From Pseudoalteromonas sp. N1230-9 (GTDB taxonomy: Bacteria > Pseudomonadota > Gammaproteobacteria > Enterobacterales > Alteromonadaceae): a stretch of 64,000 bases of DNA. The notes beneath the pieces are model-generated. The model was not told where the DNA came from and did no database searches. It worked only from the letters and a program-made list of their open reading frames with translations. The stretch lies in contig NZ_CP090419.1 of the NCBI RefSeq assembly GCF_032716425.1, positions 2,792,001 through 2,856,000 of the forward strand. Reading direction: 5' to 3'. Position numbers and translations under genes: made by a program. Every line of letters begins with the position of its first letter. Position 1 is the stretch's first letter. Positions 56,184-64,000 of the stretch are shown here, one piece after another.

Positions 56184-56921
56184 TTAGTGGTTACTTTGCG
56201 CTGTACGCAAACTACTTTGTGTCACAGGGCGCGTCGTCAATGTTACGCGGCGGTCAAAGATGTTGTCTTCGTAGTTATTTGAATCAGCAACACTTTGCTG
56301 CTCACCAAAGGCGGTTGCGGTTAAGCGGGTATGCGGCACGCCTTGTTTAATTAAGTAGCTTTGCACGGCATTTACACGCTGCTTTGAAAGCATTAAATTA
56401 GCCAACTCATCACCGCGCTGATCTGCAAAGCCATTTAAGTCGATAGCCAGATTTGGCTGGGCAATCAGTAACTGAGCTACTTTGTCGAGTTGATTAGCAA
56501 AGTGCGGGGCAATTTCACTAGAGCCAGTTTTAAACTGCACCGTCATGGCTAGTAAAGTATTAAGCTGGGCTTGCAATAACTGCTCTTTTTCATCCGCTAA
56601 TAATTCAAGCTGCTCACTTAGGGCGGCGTTATCAGCAATCACTTGTTGGTAATCAGCGGTTTGCTCTTTCATTACGACTAATGCGTGAGCTTGTTCATCA
56701 ATGGTGTTTTCTGCCGCTTCTTTTTCACCAATTAAGCCGCCTGCAAATGCCCCCACAAACGCGCCAATTGGACCACCTACTAAGCCGCCAACAACGGCAC
56801 CAGCACTAAGGCCTATCGCTGTTTCTTTTGGTGTATCTTGCTTTGTTTGATTTGCAGCAACCGCATACTGTGTTGTTGATAAAGCAGTGGTAATGACAGC
56901 GGCAATAATTAATTTTTTCAT
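56184..56921 (-). CDS. pdsO: Sortase-system OmpA-family protein PdsO
   Basis: This 245-residue exported protein has a signal peptide ending near YAVAAN. A glycine-zipper segment (about 37-66, AGAVVGGLVGGPIGAFVGAF) could insert in a membrane. A short coiled coil follows (QTADYQQVIADNAAL, LEQL), then a C-terminal OmpA-like domain (about 130-230) with FKTGSSEIAPHF and LNGFADQRGDELAN, expected to bind peptidoglycan. It lies 26 bases upstream of the target gene on the same strand. The name PdsO is used for OmpA proteins of dedicated sortase systems. Confidence 0.9.
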   Translation of the reverse strand: MKKLIIAAVITTALSTTQYAVAANQTKQDTPKETAIGLSAGAVVGGLVGGPIGAFVGAFAGGLIGEKEAAENTIDEQAHALVVMKEQTADYQQVIADNAALSEQLELLADEKEQLLQAQLNTLLAMTVQFKTGSSEIAPHFANQLDKVAQLLIAQPNLAIDLNGFADQRGDELANLMLSKQRVNAVQSYLIKQGVPHTRLTATAFGEQQSVADSNNYEDNIFDRRVTLTTRPVTQSSLRTAQSNH

Positions 56922-56951
56922 GGTTTAATCCTTTTTGTACTTAATTGCTTG

Positions 56952-56971
56952 GCAACATTGGTTGGTGTTGC
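56952..56971. other. Dyad in the pdsO/pdsR divergent promoter region
   Basis: GCAACA and TGTTGC are inverse complements with an 8-base spacer. The dyad lies 31 bases upstream of the pdsO start and about 170 bases upstream of pdsR. It is a candidate binding site for PdsR or another regulator; no function is shown. Confidence 0.3.
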
Positions 56972-57140
56972 GAACTTGGTATGGAGCTATTAAAACAAAT
57001 CGAAATGGCAATAAAGGGGATCAAAAAAGGCAAACTGCTGAGCAATTGTGGCAGAAAAATGGCAATCGCATTTTTGCCAGTACGCAAGGCAAAAAATTAG
57101 GTATAGTTCGCTGTAGAAAGAATTTAAGTAAGTATTAACA

Positions 57141-57830
57141 ATGAAGAAAATAGCAATCGTTGAAGATGAAACAGCAATCCGCGAAAACTACACAGAAATG
57201 CTCAGCACTCAGGGCTATCAGGTTGTAGGCTTTGCTGACAGAGCCAGTGCTGAACTGGCATTTAATCAATCTTTACCAGATTTAGCCATTGTTGATATTG
57301 GCCTTGGCCATGAAGTAGATGGTGGTTTTTTACTTTGCCAAACTCTACGCAGCCTTTCTAAAACCTTACCGATTATATTTTTAACCGCCCGCGATAGCGA
57401 AATTGATACCGTGTGTGGCCTGCGCATGGGAGCAGACGACTACTTAACCAAAGACATCAGTATGGCGCATCTTGCTGCTCGCATTGGCGCATTGTTTAGA
57501 CGCCTTGATGCCTTCGATCAACCCGCCGATCAAACCGCTCTTTTACATCGCGGCCCGTTAAAGTTAGATACCCAGCGCATGCAGGTTTTTTGGCAAGAGC
57601 AACTGGTTGATTTAACTGTGACAGAATTTTGGATGGTGCATTCACTTGCGCAGCGTCCAGGCCATGTAAAAAGCCGCAACGAATTAATGAGTGATGCAAA
57701 AATTTATGTTGATGACAGCACCATTACTTCGCACGTAAAACGCATTCGTAAAAAGTTTATTGCTTTAGATGATGCATTTGATTGCATTGATACCGTTTAC
57801 GGTATGGGTTATCGCTGGGAGCAAGCTTAA
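57141..57830 (+). CDS. pdsR: Sortase-system response regulator PdsR
   Basis: This is a 229-residue OmpR-type regulator. The receiver (1-120) has EDE near the start, the acceptor Asp in AIVDIGLGHEVDGG, the Thr in FLTAR and the Lys in LTKDI. The winged helix covers about 135-229 (TVTEFWMVHSLAQRPG, TITSHVKRIRKKF, YGMGYRW). Its TAA stop overlaps the ATG of pdsS by one base. It is divergent from pdsO and the sortase-target genes, which are its likely targets. It matches the regulator type found with proteobacterial dedicated sortase systems. Confidence 0.93.
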   Translation: MKKIAIVEDETAIRENYTEMLSTQGYQVVGFADRASAELAFNQSLPDLAIVDIGLGHEVDGGFLLCQTLRSLSKTLPIIFLTARDSEIDTVCGLRMGADDYLTKDISMAHLAARIGALFRRLDAFDQPADQTALLHRGPLKLDTQRMQVFWQEQLVDLTVTEFWMVHSLAQRPGHVKSRNELMSDAKIYVDDSTITSHVKRIRKKFIALDDAFDCIDTVYGMGYRWEQA

Positions 57831-59956
57831 TGCTGCGTTTGGGGCTTAGAACAAAGTTTATTTTCTTATCCTGCTTTTTATTTTTATTGCCTTGGCTTGG
57901 CTATGAGTATGTATGGGAAATGGAAAAGTTCTTAAGACAAGGGCAAGAAAAAACCTTAGTGGGCACAACCCGCGCACTCGCTACCGCATTACATGAGCGC
58001 CCCGCTTTGTTTGACTCACAAACCAACTTTTTAGATCAAGTGGTAAAAGGCCGAGATTTATATGCTTACAACCTAAATAATCCGATTCAACTTGATGGCA
58101 AACTGTCGGAGTGGCAGCCTTATCAAAGCTTATTTTGGCATTACGACAAGCGCTACTTACAGGGGTTAAATAATGATCATCAAGATAGTGATCTAAGTTT
58201 TGATCACATGGTAGGCAAATACGAAAACTACCTTTATGCGGCATTTAAAGTCACTGACAGCTCACTGGTGTATCGCGCTAAAAATGTGCTCAGCTTTACC
58301 CGTAATGATCACTTACAGATCATGTTAAAAACACCCGAAGGTGAATTTAAACGTTATGTGGTGGCTGCCCGCCAAGATGGTTGGGTTAATGCCTTTGATG
58401 CTTCGACACAAGAGCCGGTCACTAAAATTCAAGGCTATTTTAAAAGCACCAACGCGGGTTACAACATAGAGCTGCGTTTTCCGCTTTCGATGTTAGGTAA
58501 TAAGCTCGGTTTTGCGATTGAAGATTGGGATGAAGGCAAAGCTGAGCCTCAGCTTATGTCGACCTCAAACCTACAAAACCCCAATGATATCGGCTCAGTT
58601 TTAGTGCCGTCACCAGAAATTAACCGTATTTTGAAAGGCATGGGTCACAGTGGTAGTCGAATATGGGTCGTAGATAACCATCATCGTGTACTTGCGCAAT
58701 CAGGCTCAATTCATCATGCTGATGGCGTTTGGGCAGATGGCCTTAAAGATGCGCCTGCAACAACGTGGTGGCAACGCTTTGAGCAAGATTATTTGCATCC
58801 TCTTTACTATAAAATATTAACTCGCCCAGAAAATGAATTTATTGATACCTTACATGATGTCGCCGCGATGCAAGGCACTCACATAGCCAGTGCTTTAAAT
58901 GGTAAACCCGCATCATCATGGCGTTTAACCCCAGATAACAAAGCCGTTATTTTATCTGCCGCCTACCCTATTTGGATCCAAGATAAAGTGATTGGTGCAG
59001 TAATCGCAGAAGAAACCACCAATGGCGTGCGCACTCTGCGTAATAAGTCACTAGAGAAGCTATTTAATGTCATTTTAGCGGTAATGCTTGTTGGCACCGT
59101 GACACTGTTCTTTTTTGCGTCACGAATTTCCAGCCGTATTCGCCGCCTGCGTGATAATGCCGAACAAGCCATTGATGCCCAAGGGCGGATCACCGGCAAA
59201 ATAACCTATGCCGATTCGAATGATGAAATTGGTGACCTTTCTCGTAGCTTTGCCAACATTGTTAGTCGTTTAAGTGGTTATACTGATTACTTAGAAAATA
59301 TGTCATCACGACTTTCCCATGAACTACGCACGCCTGTGGCTGTTGTTCGCTCATCACTTGAAAACTTACAAATGCAGCCACAATCTGAACTAAGTCAAAA
59401 ATATCTCGACCGTGCCAGTGAAGGGGTTGAGCGGTTGGGTAAAATTATTACCACCATGAGCGAAGCAACGCGTCTTGAACAAAGTATTCAAAGCGCCGAA
59501 GCTGAAGAATTTGATCTGACCAAGGTGATCACCGGCTGCATGCAAGGCTATCAAATAACCTACGGTGAAAGTCTATTTACCTTGTCGCTTTGTAAAGAGC
59601 CGTTAAATGTCAGTGGCGCACCAGAGTTTATTGCCCAATTGCTTGATAAGCTCATCAACAATGCACTTGAGTTTAAAACTCCACAAAGCACAATTTCCGT
59701 TAGCTTAATCAAGCAAGAGCAACATGCATTATTAAAAATTAGCAACCAAGGACCTCTGCTACCTGACGGTTTAGTTGAACACATTTTCGACTCAATGGTC
59801 TCGGTGAGAAGTCAGCAACATCAACAGCAGCCTCACTTAGGCTTAGGTCTTTATATTGTAAGGCTTATTTGCGATTACCATCATGGTAAAGTAGCCGCTG
59901 AAAATTTAGATGATGGTACGGGTGTTGTGTTTACTGTGGAGCTGCCTATTAAATAA
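57830..59956 (+). CDS. pdsS: Sortase-system sensor histidine kinase PdsS with CBM9-like domain
   Basis: This 708-residue inner-membrane kinase has a first membrane segment at about 10-25. Its periplasmic part of roughly 385 residues includes a CBM9/DOMON-like domain (about 78-235: LDGKLSEWQ, NDHLQIMLKTP, YNIELRFPLSML), a fold known from carbohydrate binding. A second domain follows before the membrane segment at about 407-427. HAMP comes next, then HisKA with LSHELRTPVAVV (His near 497) and an ATPase with LINNALEFK and LGLGLYIVRLI. The ATPase G1 region is short (KISNQGPLLP). The sensor may detect a glycan or the sortase substrate state; this is inference. Confidence 0.92.
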   Translation: MLRLGLRTKFIFLSCFLFLLPWLGYEYVWEMEKFLRQGQEKTLVGTTRALATALHERPALFDSQTNFLDQVVKGRDLYAYNLNNPIQLDGKLSEWQPYQSLFWHYDKRYLQGLNNDHQDSDLSFDHMVGKYENYLYAAFKVTDSSLVYRAKNVLSFTRNDHLQIMLKTPEGEFKRYVVAARQDGWVNAFDASTQEPVTKIQGYFKSTNAGYNIELRFPLSMLGNKLGFAIEDWDEGKAEPQLMSTSNLQNPNDIGSVLVPSPEINRILKGMGHSGSRIWVVDNHHRVLAQSGSIHHADGVWADGLKDAPATTWWQRFEQDYLHPLYYKILTRPENEFIDTLHDVAAMQGTHIASALNGKPASSWRLTPDNKAVILSAAYPIWIQDKVIGAVIAEETTNGVRTLRNKSLEKLFNVILAVMLVGTVTLFFFASRISSRIRRLRDNAEQAIDAQGRITGKITYADSNDEIGDLSRSFANIVSRLSGYTDYLENMSSRLSHELRTPVAVVRSSLENLQMQPQSELSQKYLDRASEGVERLGKIITTMSEATRLEQSIQSAEAEEFDLTKVITGCMQGYQITYGESLFTLSLCKEPLNVSGAPEFIAQLLDKLINNALEFKTPQSTISVSLIKQEQHALLKISNQGPLLPDGLVEHIFDSMVSVRSQQHQQQPHLGLGLYIVRLICDYHHGKVAAENLDDGTGVVFTVELPIK

Positions 59957-60071
59957 GCAAATTTGTGTTACATATGATTACAGTTTAATGACGCATTATT
60001 CACCGATAATTCAGCTTCAACTGCTTAGTATTTGTCGTATAAATGGCAAATTCGACATTAAGGGGGGTATC

Positions 60072-60233
60072 ATGCAGTCTGGATTACAACGCGAGGAAAT
60101 AGAATTTATTATGGGACTGTATAATTGCAATGATACAGCCGACAAACCAGTAAAACCTAAAAAGCCAGTAAAAAAAGCGGCCAATAAAAAAATTGATGCA
60201 GCGCAATATAAGTCACCAAGTTATTTGACCTAA
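60072..60233 (+). CDS. Small Lys/Pro-rich hypothetical protein (53 aa)
   Basis: I do not recognise this protein. It has a very strong Shine-Dalgarno (AGGGGGG, 60061-60067) at good spacing, which supports translation. The 53 residues start MQSGLQREEIEFIMGLYN, look helical, and continue into a basic Lys/Pro-rich middle (KPVKPKKPVKKAANKK). There is no signal peptide or membrane segment. A weak -10 TATAAA lies at 60038-60043. It is 115 bases downstream of pdsS on the same strand, but its own promoter is likely. A nucleic-acid- or ribosome-associated role could be guessed from the charge only. Confidence 0.6.
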   Translation: MQSGLQREEIEFIMGLYNCNDTADKPVKPKKPVKKAANKKIDAAQYKSPSYLT

Positions 60234-60283
60234 TCAATCTTAGCTCATTACAATAGCGCACCTTTGCAATGTGACGCTTTGTT

Positions 60284-60493
60284 ATGAAAAAACACTCTCC
60301 AAAAAAAGAACTGATCTTACTACCTGTTTTATTCGTCGCTATTCTGCTTTGTGTCGTAGGACACTTCTTACTTCAGCCAAATTATCAAGACAATCATACA
60401 GTAGAGTATTTACTTGCGGCATTGCCTTTTGCTTTATTTGGCCTAGTGATTATCGCCTTTAAAATTGCTAGTAAAAGCGATAATCAAGATTAG
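60284..60493 (+). CDS. Small membrane protein (69 aa), two membrane segments
   Basis: This is a hypothetical small inner-membrane protein. A basic N-terminus (MKKHSPKKE) precedes a membrane segment (LILLPVLFVAILLCVVGHFL, about 10-29). A short periplasmic loop (QPNYQDNHTVEYL) leads to a second segment (LAALPFALFGLVIIAFKIA, about 44-62), and a short polar tail ends DNQD. The positive-inside pattern places both ends in the cytoplasm. It ends one base before the convergent DUF1543 stop. The function is unknown. Confidence 0.6.
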   Translation: MKKHSPKKELILLPVLFVAILLCVVGHFLLQPNYQDNHTVEYLLAALPFALFGLVIIAFKIASKSDNQD

Positions 60494-60494
60494 T

Positions 60495-60995
60495 TTATAA
60501 AACGTGATAACCAAACCAATCCGGTTTCATTGCTTGTGATTGTCCGCTTGGGGTTAATTTGATTGATAAGTTACTATCGAGCAAGTCAATCGCGAAACAA
60601 TCATCGACATCGTGTAAATCATCCTTATGGAGATGGCTTAACCCTGCAAGTAAAGACTCTTTTGCACGTTGTTTAGCTTCTTCACTGCTGCGTGCAACAT
60701 AAAGTGCAAAATCATGCTGCTCTGCCAACCTATCAGCACGATAGGCACCTAGATTCACAAAGTATAATTTTTCAGGTTGTGAATGCGCTTCTTCAACAAC
60801 CTCGACCTTGTATCCATCAATGTGCTGGATTTGCATGTAACTATCCATGTGCACATTGTTTTTATCACCGACCCACTGTGCTTTTAATTTTGAGTATGTT
60901 TGTTCAATCGTACTTCCCACAACAAATCGCACATCATGCATTTCTATGTGGCAACCTTGAATACGTCCACCAAGGTAGACTAAAAAAAGCGACAT
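60495..60995 (-). CDS. DUF1543 domain protein
   Basis: This is a soluble 166-residue protein with the DUF1543 opening LFLVYLGGRIQGCHIEMHD and VRFVVG (residues about 3-30). A second copy-like half begins near LYFVNLGAYRADRLAEQHD (about 97), suggesting an internal duplication of a beta-alpha unit. It has a single Cys near residue 15 and one near residue 138. The family has no known function. It is a single-gene unit, codirectional with glrR downstream but 22 bases convergent-free from it on the left side. Confidence 0.82.
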   Translation of the reverse strand: MSLFLVYLGGRIQGCHIEMHDVRFVVGSTIEQTYSKLKAQWVGDKNNVHMDSYMQIQHIDGYKVEVVEEAHSQPEKLYFVNLGAYRADRLAEQHDFALYVARSSEEAKQRAKESLLAGLSHLHKDDLHDVDDCFAIDLLDSNLSIKLTPSGQSQAMKPDWFGYHVL

Positions 60996-61015
60996 GAATT
61001 TTCCTTATGCTAGCT

Positions 61016-62359
61016 CTACATTAAGTTTTCGACATTAATGTTGTGTTTTTTTATTAACTTATAAAAATCTGAACGGTTCCGTTTTGCAAGCTTAGCGGCC
61101 TCTGCGACATTGCCGGCTGCCATCTTTAAGGTATTGATTAGATAATCTCGTTCAAACTCTTTTTTCGCATCATTCAGCGAAAGTGGTTCCGCAATACTTA
61201 CATTACTATTGAGTGCAGACTCCACCAGTTGAGCAGAAATAACTCCGCCTGGTGTCAAGGCAACAACTTGTTCAATCACGTTTTGTAGTTGGCGAATATT
61301 ACCTGGCCAATCATACCTCACTAGCGCATGCATCGCATCGCTTGCAAAGCGTTTTTCGTCTTGATTCATGCGCTTTGCTATCTGCCCTGCAAAATGCTGT
61401 GCCAACAAACTTATATCTTCACGGCGTTCACAAAGAGGTGGTAGCTTTAAATTAACAACGTTCAATCGATAATAAAGATCTTCCCTAAATTGTTGGTTAT
61501 TTATCGCTTCGGGAAGGTTTTTATGGGTGGCAGATACAACTCTGACATCAATTGGAATTTCTTCTTGGAAGCCAACAGGGCGAATCGTTTTCTCTTGTAA
61601 TACGCGTAATAACTTCACTTGTAAGTTCAGTGGCATATCACCAATTTCATCTAAAAACAGTGTGCCGCCTTGTGCTTGCTGAAATAAACCTTGATGATCT
61701 TTCACAGCCCCTGTAAACGCGCCTTTTTTATGCCCGAATAATTCCGACTCTAGTAGCTCACCGGGTACTGCACCGCAGTTAATCGCCACGAATGGACCGT
61801 CACTAACGTGACTATGCTGATGGATTGCTTGCGCAAGTAGTTCTTTACCTGTGCCACTGGCACCAGATATGAGTACGTTAACCTGTGTCGGCCCCAGTAG
61901 CTTAACCTGTTCAAGTAAATGCAGCATCGCCCCGCTTCGCGTCACGATATTGGTTTGAGTTGGCGCTTCCTCCCCATGCACTCCATGGATCTCTATTGCT
62001 TTTGCTAAGCTGTCAAATAACTCATCTTTATCAACAGGCTTTGTGATAAATGCAAAAATTCCCTGCTTTGTCGCCTCGACTGCATCTGGAATCGAACCAT
62101 GCGCTGTCATCATGATGACAGGCATAGATGGGTAGCGGCTTTGCAACTGACGATGCAGCGCCATTCCGTCCATTTCGTCCATTCTTAAATCGGTAATTAC
62201 CGCGTCGTAGGTTTTATTTTTAAGTTCTTGAAGAGCCACAATGCCACTTTCAGCAGTACTCACTTGATAGCCTTTAGACTCGATTCTTATTGCTAACAGC
62301 TTTAATAAACTCGCGTCATCATCCACTAGTAACACGCGAGGTTTACTTACTTCATTCAT
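61016..62359 (-). CDS. glrR: Sigma-54-dependent response regulator GlrR (QseF)
   Basis: This 447-residue NtrC-type regulator has a receiver (1-120) with the Asp in AVITDLRMDEMDG. The AAA+ domain (about 135-370) shows Walker A GASGTGKELL, the sigma-54 contact loop GAFTGA and Walker B FLDEIGD. A C-terminal Fis-type helix-turn-helix follows (NVAEAAKLAKRNRSDFYKL). It activates sigma-54 promoters such as glmY in E. coli. It starts 2 bases after the qseG-like stop, matching the glrK-qseG-glrR order of E. coli. Confidence 0.94.
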   Translation of the reverse strand: MNEVSKPRVLLVDDDASLLKLLAIRIESKGYQVSTAESGIVALQELKNKTYDAVITDLRMDEMDGMALHRQLQSRYPSMPVIMMTAHGSIPDAVEATKQGIFAFITKPVDKDELFDSLAKAIEIHGVHGEEAPTQTNIVTRSGAMLHLLEQVKLLGPTQVNVLISGASGTGKELLAQAIHQHSHVSDGPFVAINCGAVPGELLESELFGHKKGAFTGAVKDHQGLFQQAQGGTLFLDEIGDMPLNLQVKLLRVLQEKTIRPVGFQEEIPIDVRVVSATHKNLPEAINNQQFREDLYYRLNVVNLKLPPLCERREDISLLAQHFAGQIAKRMNQDEKRFASDAMHALVRYDWPGNIRQLQNVIEQVVALTPGGVISAQLVESALNSNVSIAEPLSLNDAKKEFERDYLINTLKMAAGNVAEAAKLAKRNRSDFYKLIKKHNINVENLM

Positions 62360-62361
62360 AC

Positions 62362-62898
62362 TTACTGCTCCTTAGTCTCTTCGCGAAGAAGAAGTTGCTG
62401 CTCAATCGTAGCCAGTGACGACAATGTTTTTTCCATTTTTTCGGTTAATGCTTGCTTTGCTTGTTTCGCTTTTAAATGCTGCTTAACACTTTGCTTTTGA
62501 AGCCAAAGGTACTGCTTTATATCATCTGGCCAATAGTAAGCTTGATCTGTTTTGTCTAGTAAAGCCAACGTTTTTTCTGGACTTGCTTCGCTCTCTAGAC
62601 ACAGTGATTTAAACAACGCTTTGATTTCTTTTTCACCTACATAACTTACTTTTTTATGTGTGCTCTTATAGCCTCCACATTGCTGGGCATGCCAAGCAAT
62701 AACAATATTTGCAGGTGGATACATCGGCTCACTTTTCGGACGCGGCTTGGGATTAGGCTCTCCCTCTTCGGGTGTTACATGTTTTTTATTAACTACTTGC
62801 TGCGCTTGTTCTGTTACGGGCTTAGTTTCTAGCAACGAACAGCCCGAGAGCATTAGTGCAGCAATCATCATAAAACTGGCTTTATTAGCTAAGCCCAT
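62362..62898 (-). CDS. qseG: QseG-like lipoprotein
   Basis: This 178-residue lipoprotein has a lipobox LSGC (Cys near residue 20) and a mature domain that is Lys/Glu-rich and probably helical, with a long coiled-coil end (KAKQAKQALTEKMEKTLSSL). Two further cysteines lie in HAQQCGG and KSLCLES. It sits between glrK and glrR, the position of E. coli qseG (yfhG), whose lipoprotein product interacts with the kinase. The sequence itself is too diverged for me to confirm by motif. Confidence 0.75.
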   Translation of the reverse strand: MGLANKASFMMIAALMLSGCSLLETKPVTEQAQQVVNKKHVTPEEGEPNPKPRPKSEPMYPPANIVIAWHAQQCGGYKSTHKKVSYVGEKEIKALFKSLCLESEASPEKTLALLDKTDQAYYWPDDIKQYLWLQKQSVKQHLKAKQAKQALTEKMEKTLSSLATIEQQLLLREETKEQ

Positions 62899-62899
62899 A

Positions 62900-64000
62900 T
62901 CAGTTAACTCCCTGGGTTAATTGAATTGGTAATATTACGGTAAAACAGCAGCCATGGGGGTCATTGTCTTCGAGCTTTAGCTCACCGTTTAGTTGTTCAA
63001 CTGTTTCTTTCACAATAGTAAGTCCTAAGCCACTGCCCATCTCAGCTTGGCTTTTGGCATTTTTACCTTGATAAAATGCACCAAAAATAGACATTTTTTC
63101 GGATTCATCAACACCAATGCCAAGATCGCTCACCGACACCATAAGCTTACTGTGTTTAAATGTCACCTTAATGGTAACTGCTTCTTTTTCTGGTGAAAAT
63201 TTTAATGCGTTGGAAATAAGCTGCACTAAAATCATTTCTAATAATTCCGTTGAAATATAAAGAGAGCGGCTAGGTAATTCATTTAACCAAAGCAACGATT
63301 GATCTCGCGCTATTAGGCGATGTTCAAAATGTCGCTCTATTTTGCCCATCATCACCGAAAAGTCTAATTCGGTGATGCTCTCCTTACTGGTGCGAATTGC
63401 ATTATAATTTAAAAGGCTTTCAATCATAATGCGTAACCGCGCCATACTTTGTGTAATAAGCTCTAATACAGCTTGCTGCTCTGCATTGATAGGCCCCACA
63501 ATTTCATCAGCGAGGAGATCTGTTCCTTCAACCATAGAAGCCAATGGGGTTTTTAATTCATGTGTAACATGGCGTAAGAATGTATCTTTTTGCTGCTCAA
63601 GCATATGAAGTTGTGCTTGTACCCATTGTAACTTATTGCCTAACTCAATAAGCTCAGAAGAACCTTTAACAGAAATATTTTGTTGCCAATGACCTTGTCC
63701 CAGTTTATCGATAACAGATGTCAATTCGCGTAAACGCCCACTGATCCGCCATAAAAACCCGCCACTCACCAGCAAAGTAATAGGGATCAATGCCAATAGC
63801 CAATTTATAAATGACGCTTGTAAGGTTTTTAAGTGTTGTTGGTTTTTCGTGATGCGTAATTCATTCTGATCACGTAGCCACACTGTTTGCTCTGCAATCA
63901 GTTTACTGGCTGGTGCAAACAGCTCACCATCTTGTTTTTGTTCATGTACCAAGTGTTGCTGAGCAAAGCTCAACACATCGGCTAGCTGCTGCCATTGGTT
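62900..64000 (-). CDS. glrK: Sensor histidine kinase GlrK (QseE), partial
   Basis: The frame is open through the window end, so the N-terminus is missing; the visible GTG at 63976 is not the true start. Visible parts are the end of the periplasmic domain, a membrane segment (WLLALIPITLLVSGGFLW), HAMP (RELTSVIDKLGQGHW), HisKA with VTHELKTPLASM, and the ATPase boxes LISNALKFS, SDLGIGV and GSGLGLTIVKE. It is upstream of qseG-glrR in the E. coli order. It should phosphorylate GlrR in response to envelope signals. Confidence 0.92.
   Translation of the reverse strand, partial: NQWQQLADVLSFAQQHLVHEQKQDGELFAPASKLIAEQTVWLRDQNELRITKNQQHLKTLQASFINWLLALIPITLLVSGGFLWRISGRLRELTSVIDKLGQGHWQQNISVKGSSELIELGNKLQWVQAQLHMLEQQKDTFLRHVTHELKTPLASMVEGTDLLADEIVGPINAEQQAVLELITQSMARLRIMIESLLNYNAIRTSKESITELDFSVMMGKIERHFEHRLIARDQSLLWLNELPSRSLYISTELLEMILVQLISNALKFSPEKEAVTIKVTFKHSKLMVSVSDLGIGVDESEKMSIFGAFYQGKNAKSQAEMGSGLGLTIVKETVEQLNGELKLEDNDPHGCCFTVILPIQLTQGVN

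Noticed and set aside
56935..57138. A 67-codon plus-strand frame upstream of pdsR
   Set aside because: It starts with TTG, has no SD, has a random-looking basic composition, and fills the region where the pdsO and pdsR promoters must lie.
1..64000. Signs of CRISPR arrays, insertion sequences, prophage or restriction systems
   Set aside because: I saw no regularly spaced repeats, transposase, phage structural genes or methylase-nuclease pairs; the only recombinase is the housekeeping XerD.

Overview
The window is a 64 kb stretch of chromosome from a marine gammaproteobacterium of the Alteromonadales, most likely Pseudoalteromonas. The pointers are low to moderate GC, gene order shared with E. 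coli and Vibrio blocks (fldB / xerD-dsbC-recJ-prfB-lysS, ytjB-serB-radA, holD-rimI, guaB-guaA, glrK-qseG-glrR), a marine-type class GN sortase locus and a DUF3019/MipA two-component module. The genus call is inferred from content and was not confirmed by a search. I see no insertion sequence, prophage, integrase other than XerD, or CRISPR array.

Layout. 0-0.5 kb: the end of a tRNA-Arg(ACG) array plus tRNA-Ser(GCT), with a clear promoter. 0.5-7.9 kb: lysS, prfB (with its programmed +1 frameshift), recJ, dsbC and xerD on the minus strand, with fldB divergent. 8-13.5 kb: DUF2147 protein, trmN6, srmB, a BON lipoprotein, an unknown secreted or anchored protein, and radA. 13.8-19.4 kb: a large double-PilZ c-di-GMP receptor between radA and serB, then ytjB, a TatD nuclease and pdxH. 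19.48-19.81 kb: a compact repeat island with REP-like, tandem and palindromic parts next to argS. 19.8-26.9 kb: argS, prfC, a hybrid histidine kinase, rimI, a holD-like gene and tRNA-Trp. 27.2-35.5 kb: a LysR/flavin monooxygenase divergent pair, guaA, guaB, xseA, an unknown anchored protein and cysE. 35.7-42.8 kb: an M16 lipoprotein peptidase, a MetJ-box-controlled MTHFR-like protein, a GAF-GGDEF cyclase, an RhlE-type helicase and a DUF3581 protein. 43.3-46.4 kb: DUF3019-response regulator-kinase-MipA/OmpV. 46.7-53.7 kb: a sulfatase, gltX, a glutaredoxin, a second diguanylate cyclase, proB and an EamA transporter. 53.6-60 kb: the complete dedicated sortase system. 60-64 kb: two small proteins, a DUF1543 protein and the GlrR-QseG-GlrK system, cut by the window end.

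How the parts work together. Most of the window is housekeeping: translation (five tRNAs, lysS, argS, gltX, prfB, prfC, rimI, trmN6), recombination and repair (recJ, xerD, radA, xseA, holD-like), GMP synthesis (guaBA), and amino acid or cofactor synthesis (serB, cysE, proB, pdxH, the MTHFR-like gene). Two accessory themes stand out. One is c-di-GMP signalling: two diguanylate cyclases with intact product-inhibition sites and a PilZ receptor. The other is envelope sensing. The main system of interest is the Gram-negative sortase locus: a class GN sortase, a single VIT/vWA substrate ending in LPQTD plus a membrane segment and arginines, an OmpA-like partner, and a dedicated two-component system whose sensor carries a CBM9-like periplasmic domain. 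The substrate gene also carries a perfect terminator-like hairpin inside its first 15 codons, which I regard as the most unexpected regulatory signal in the window.
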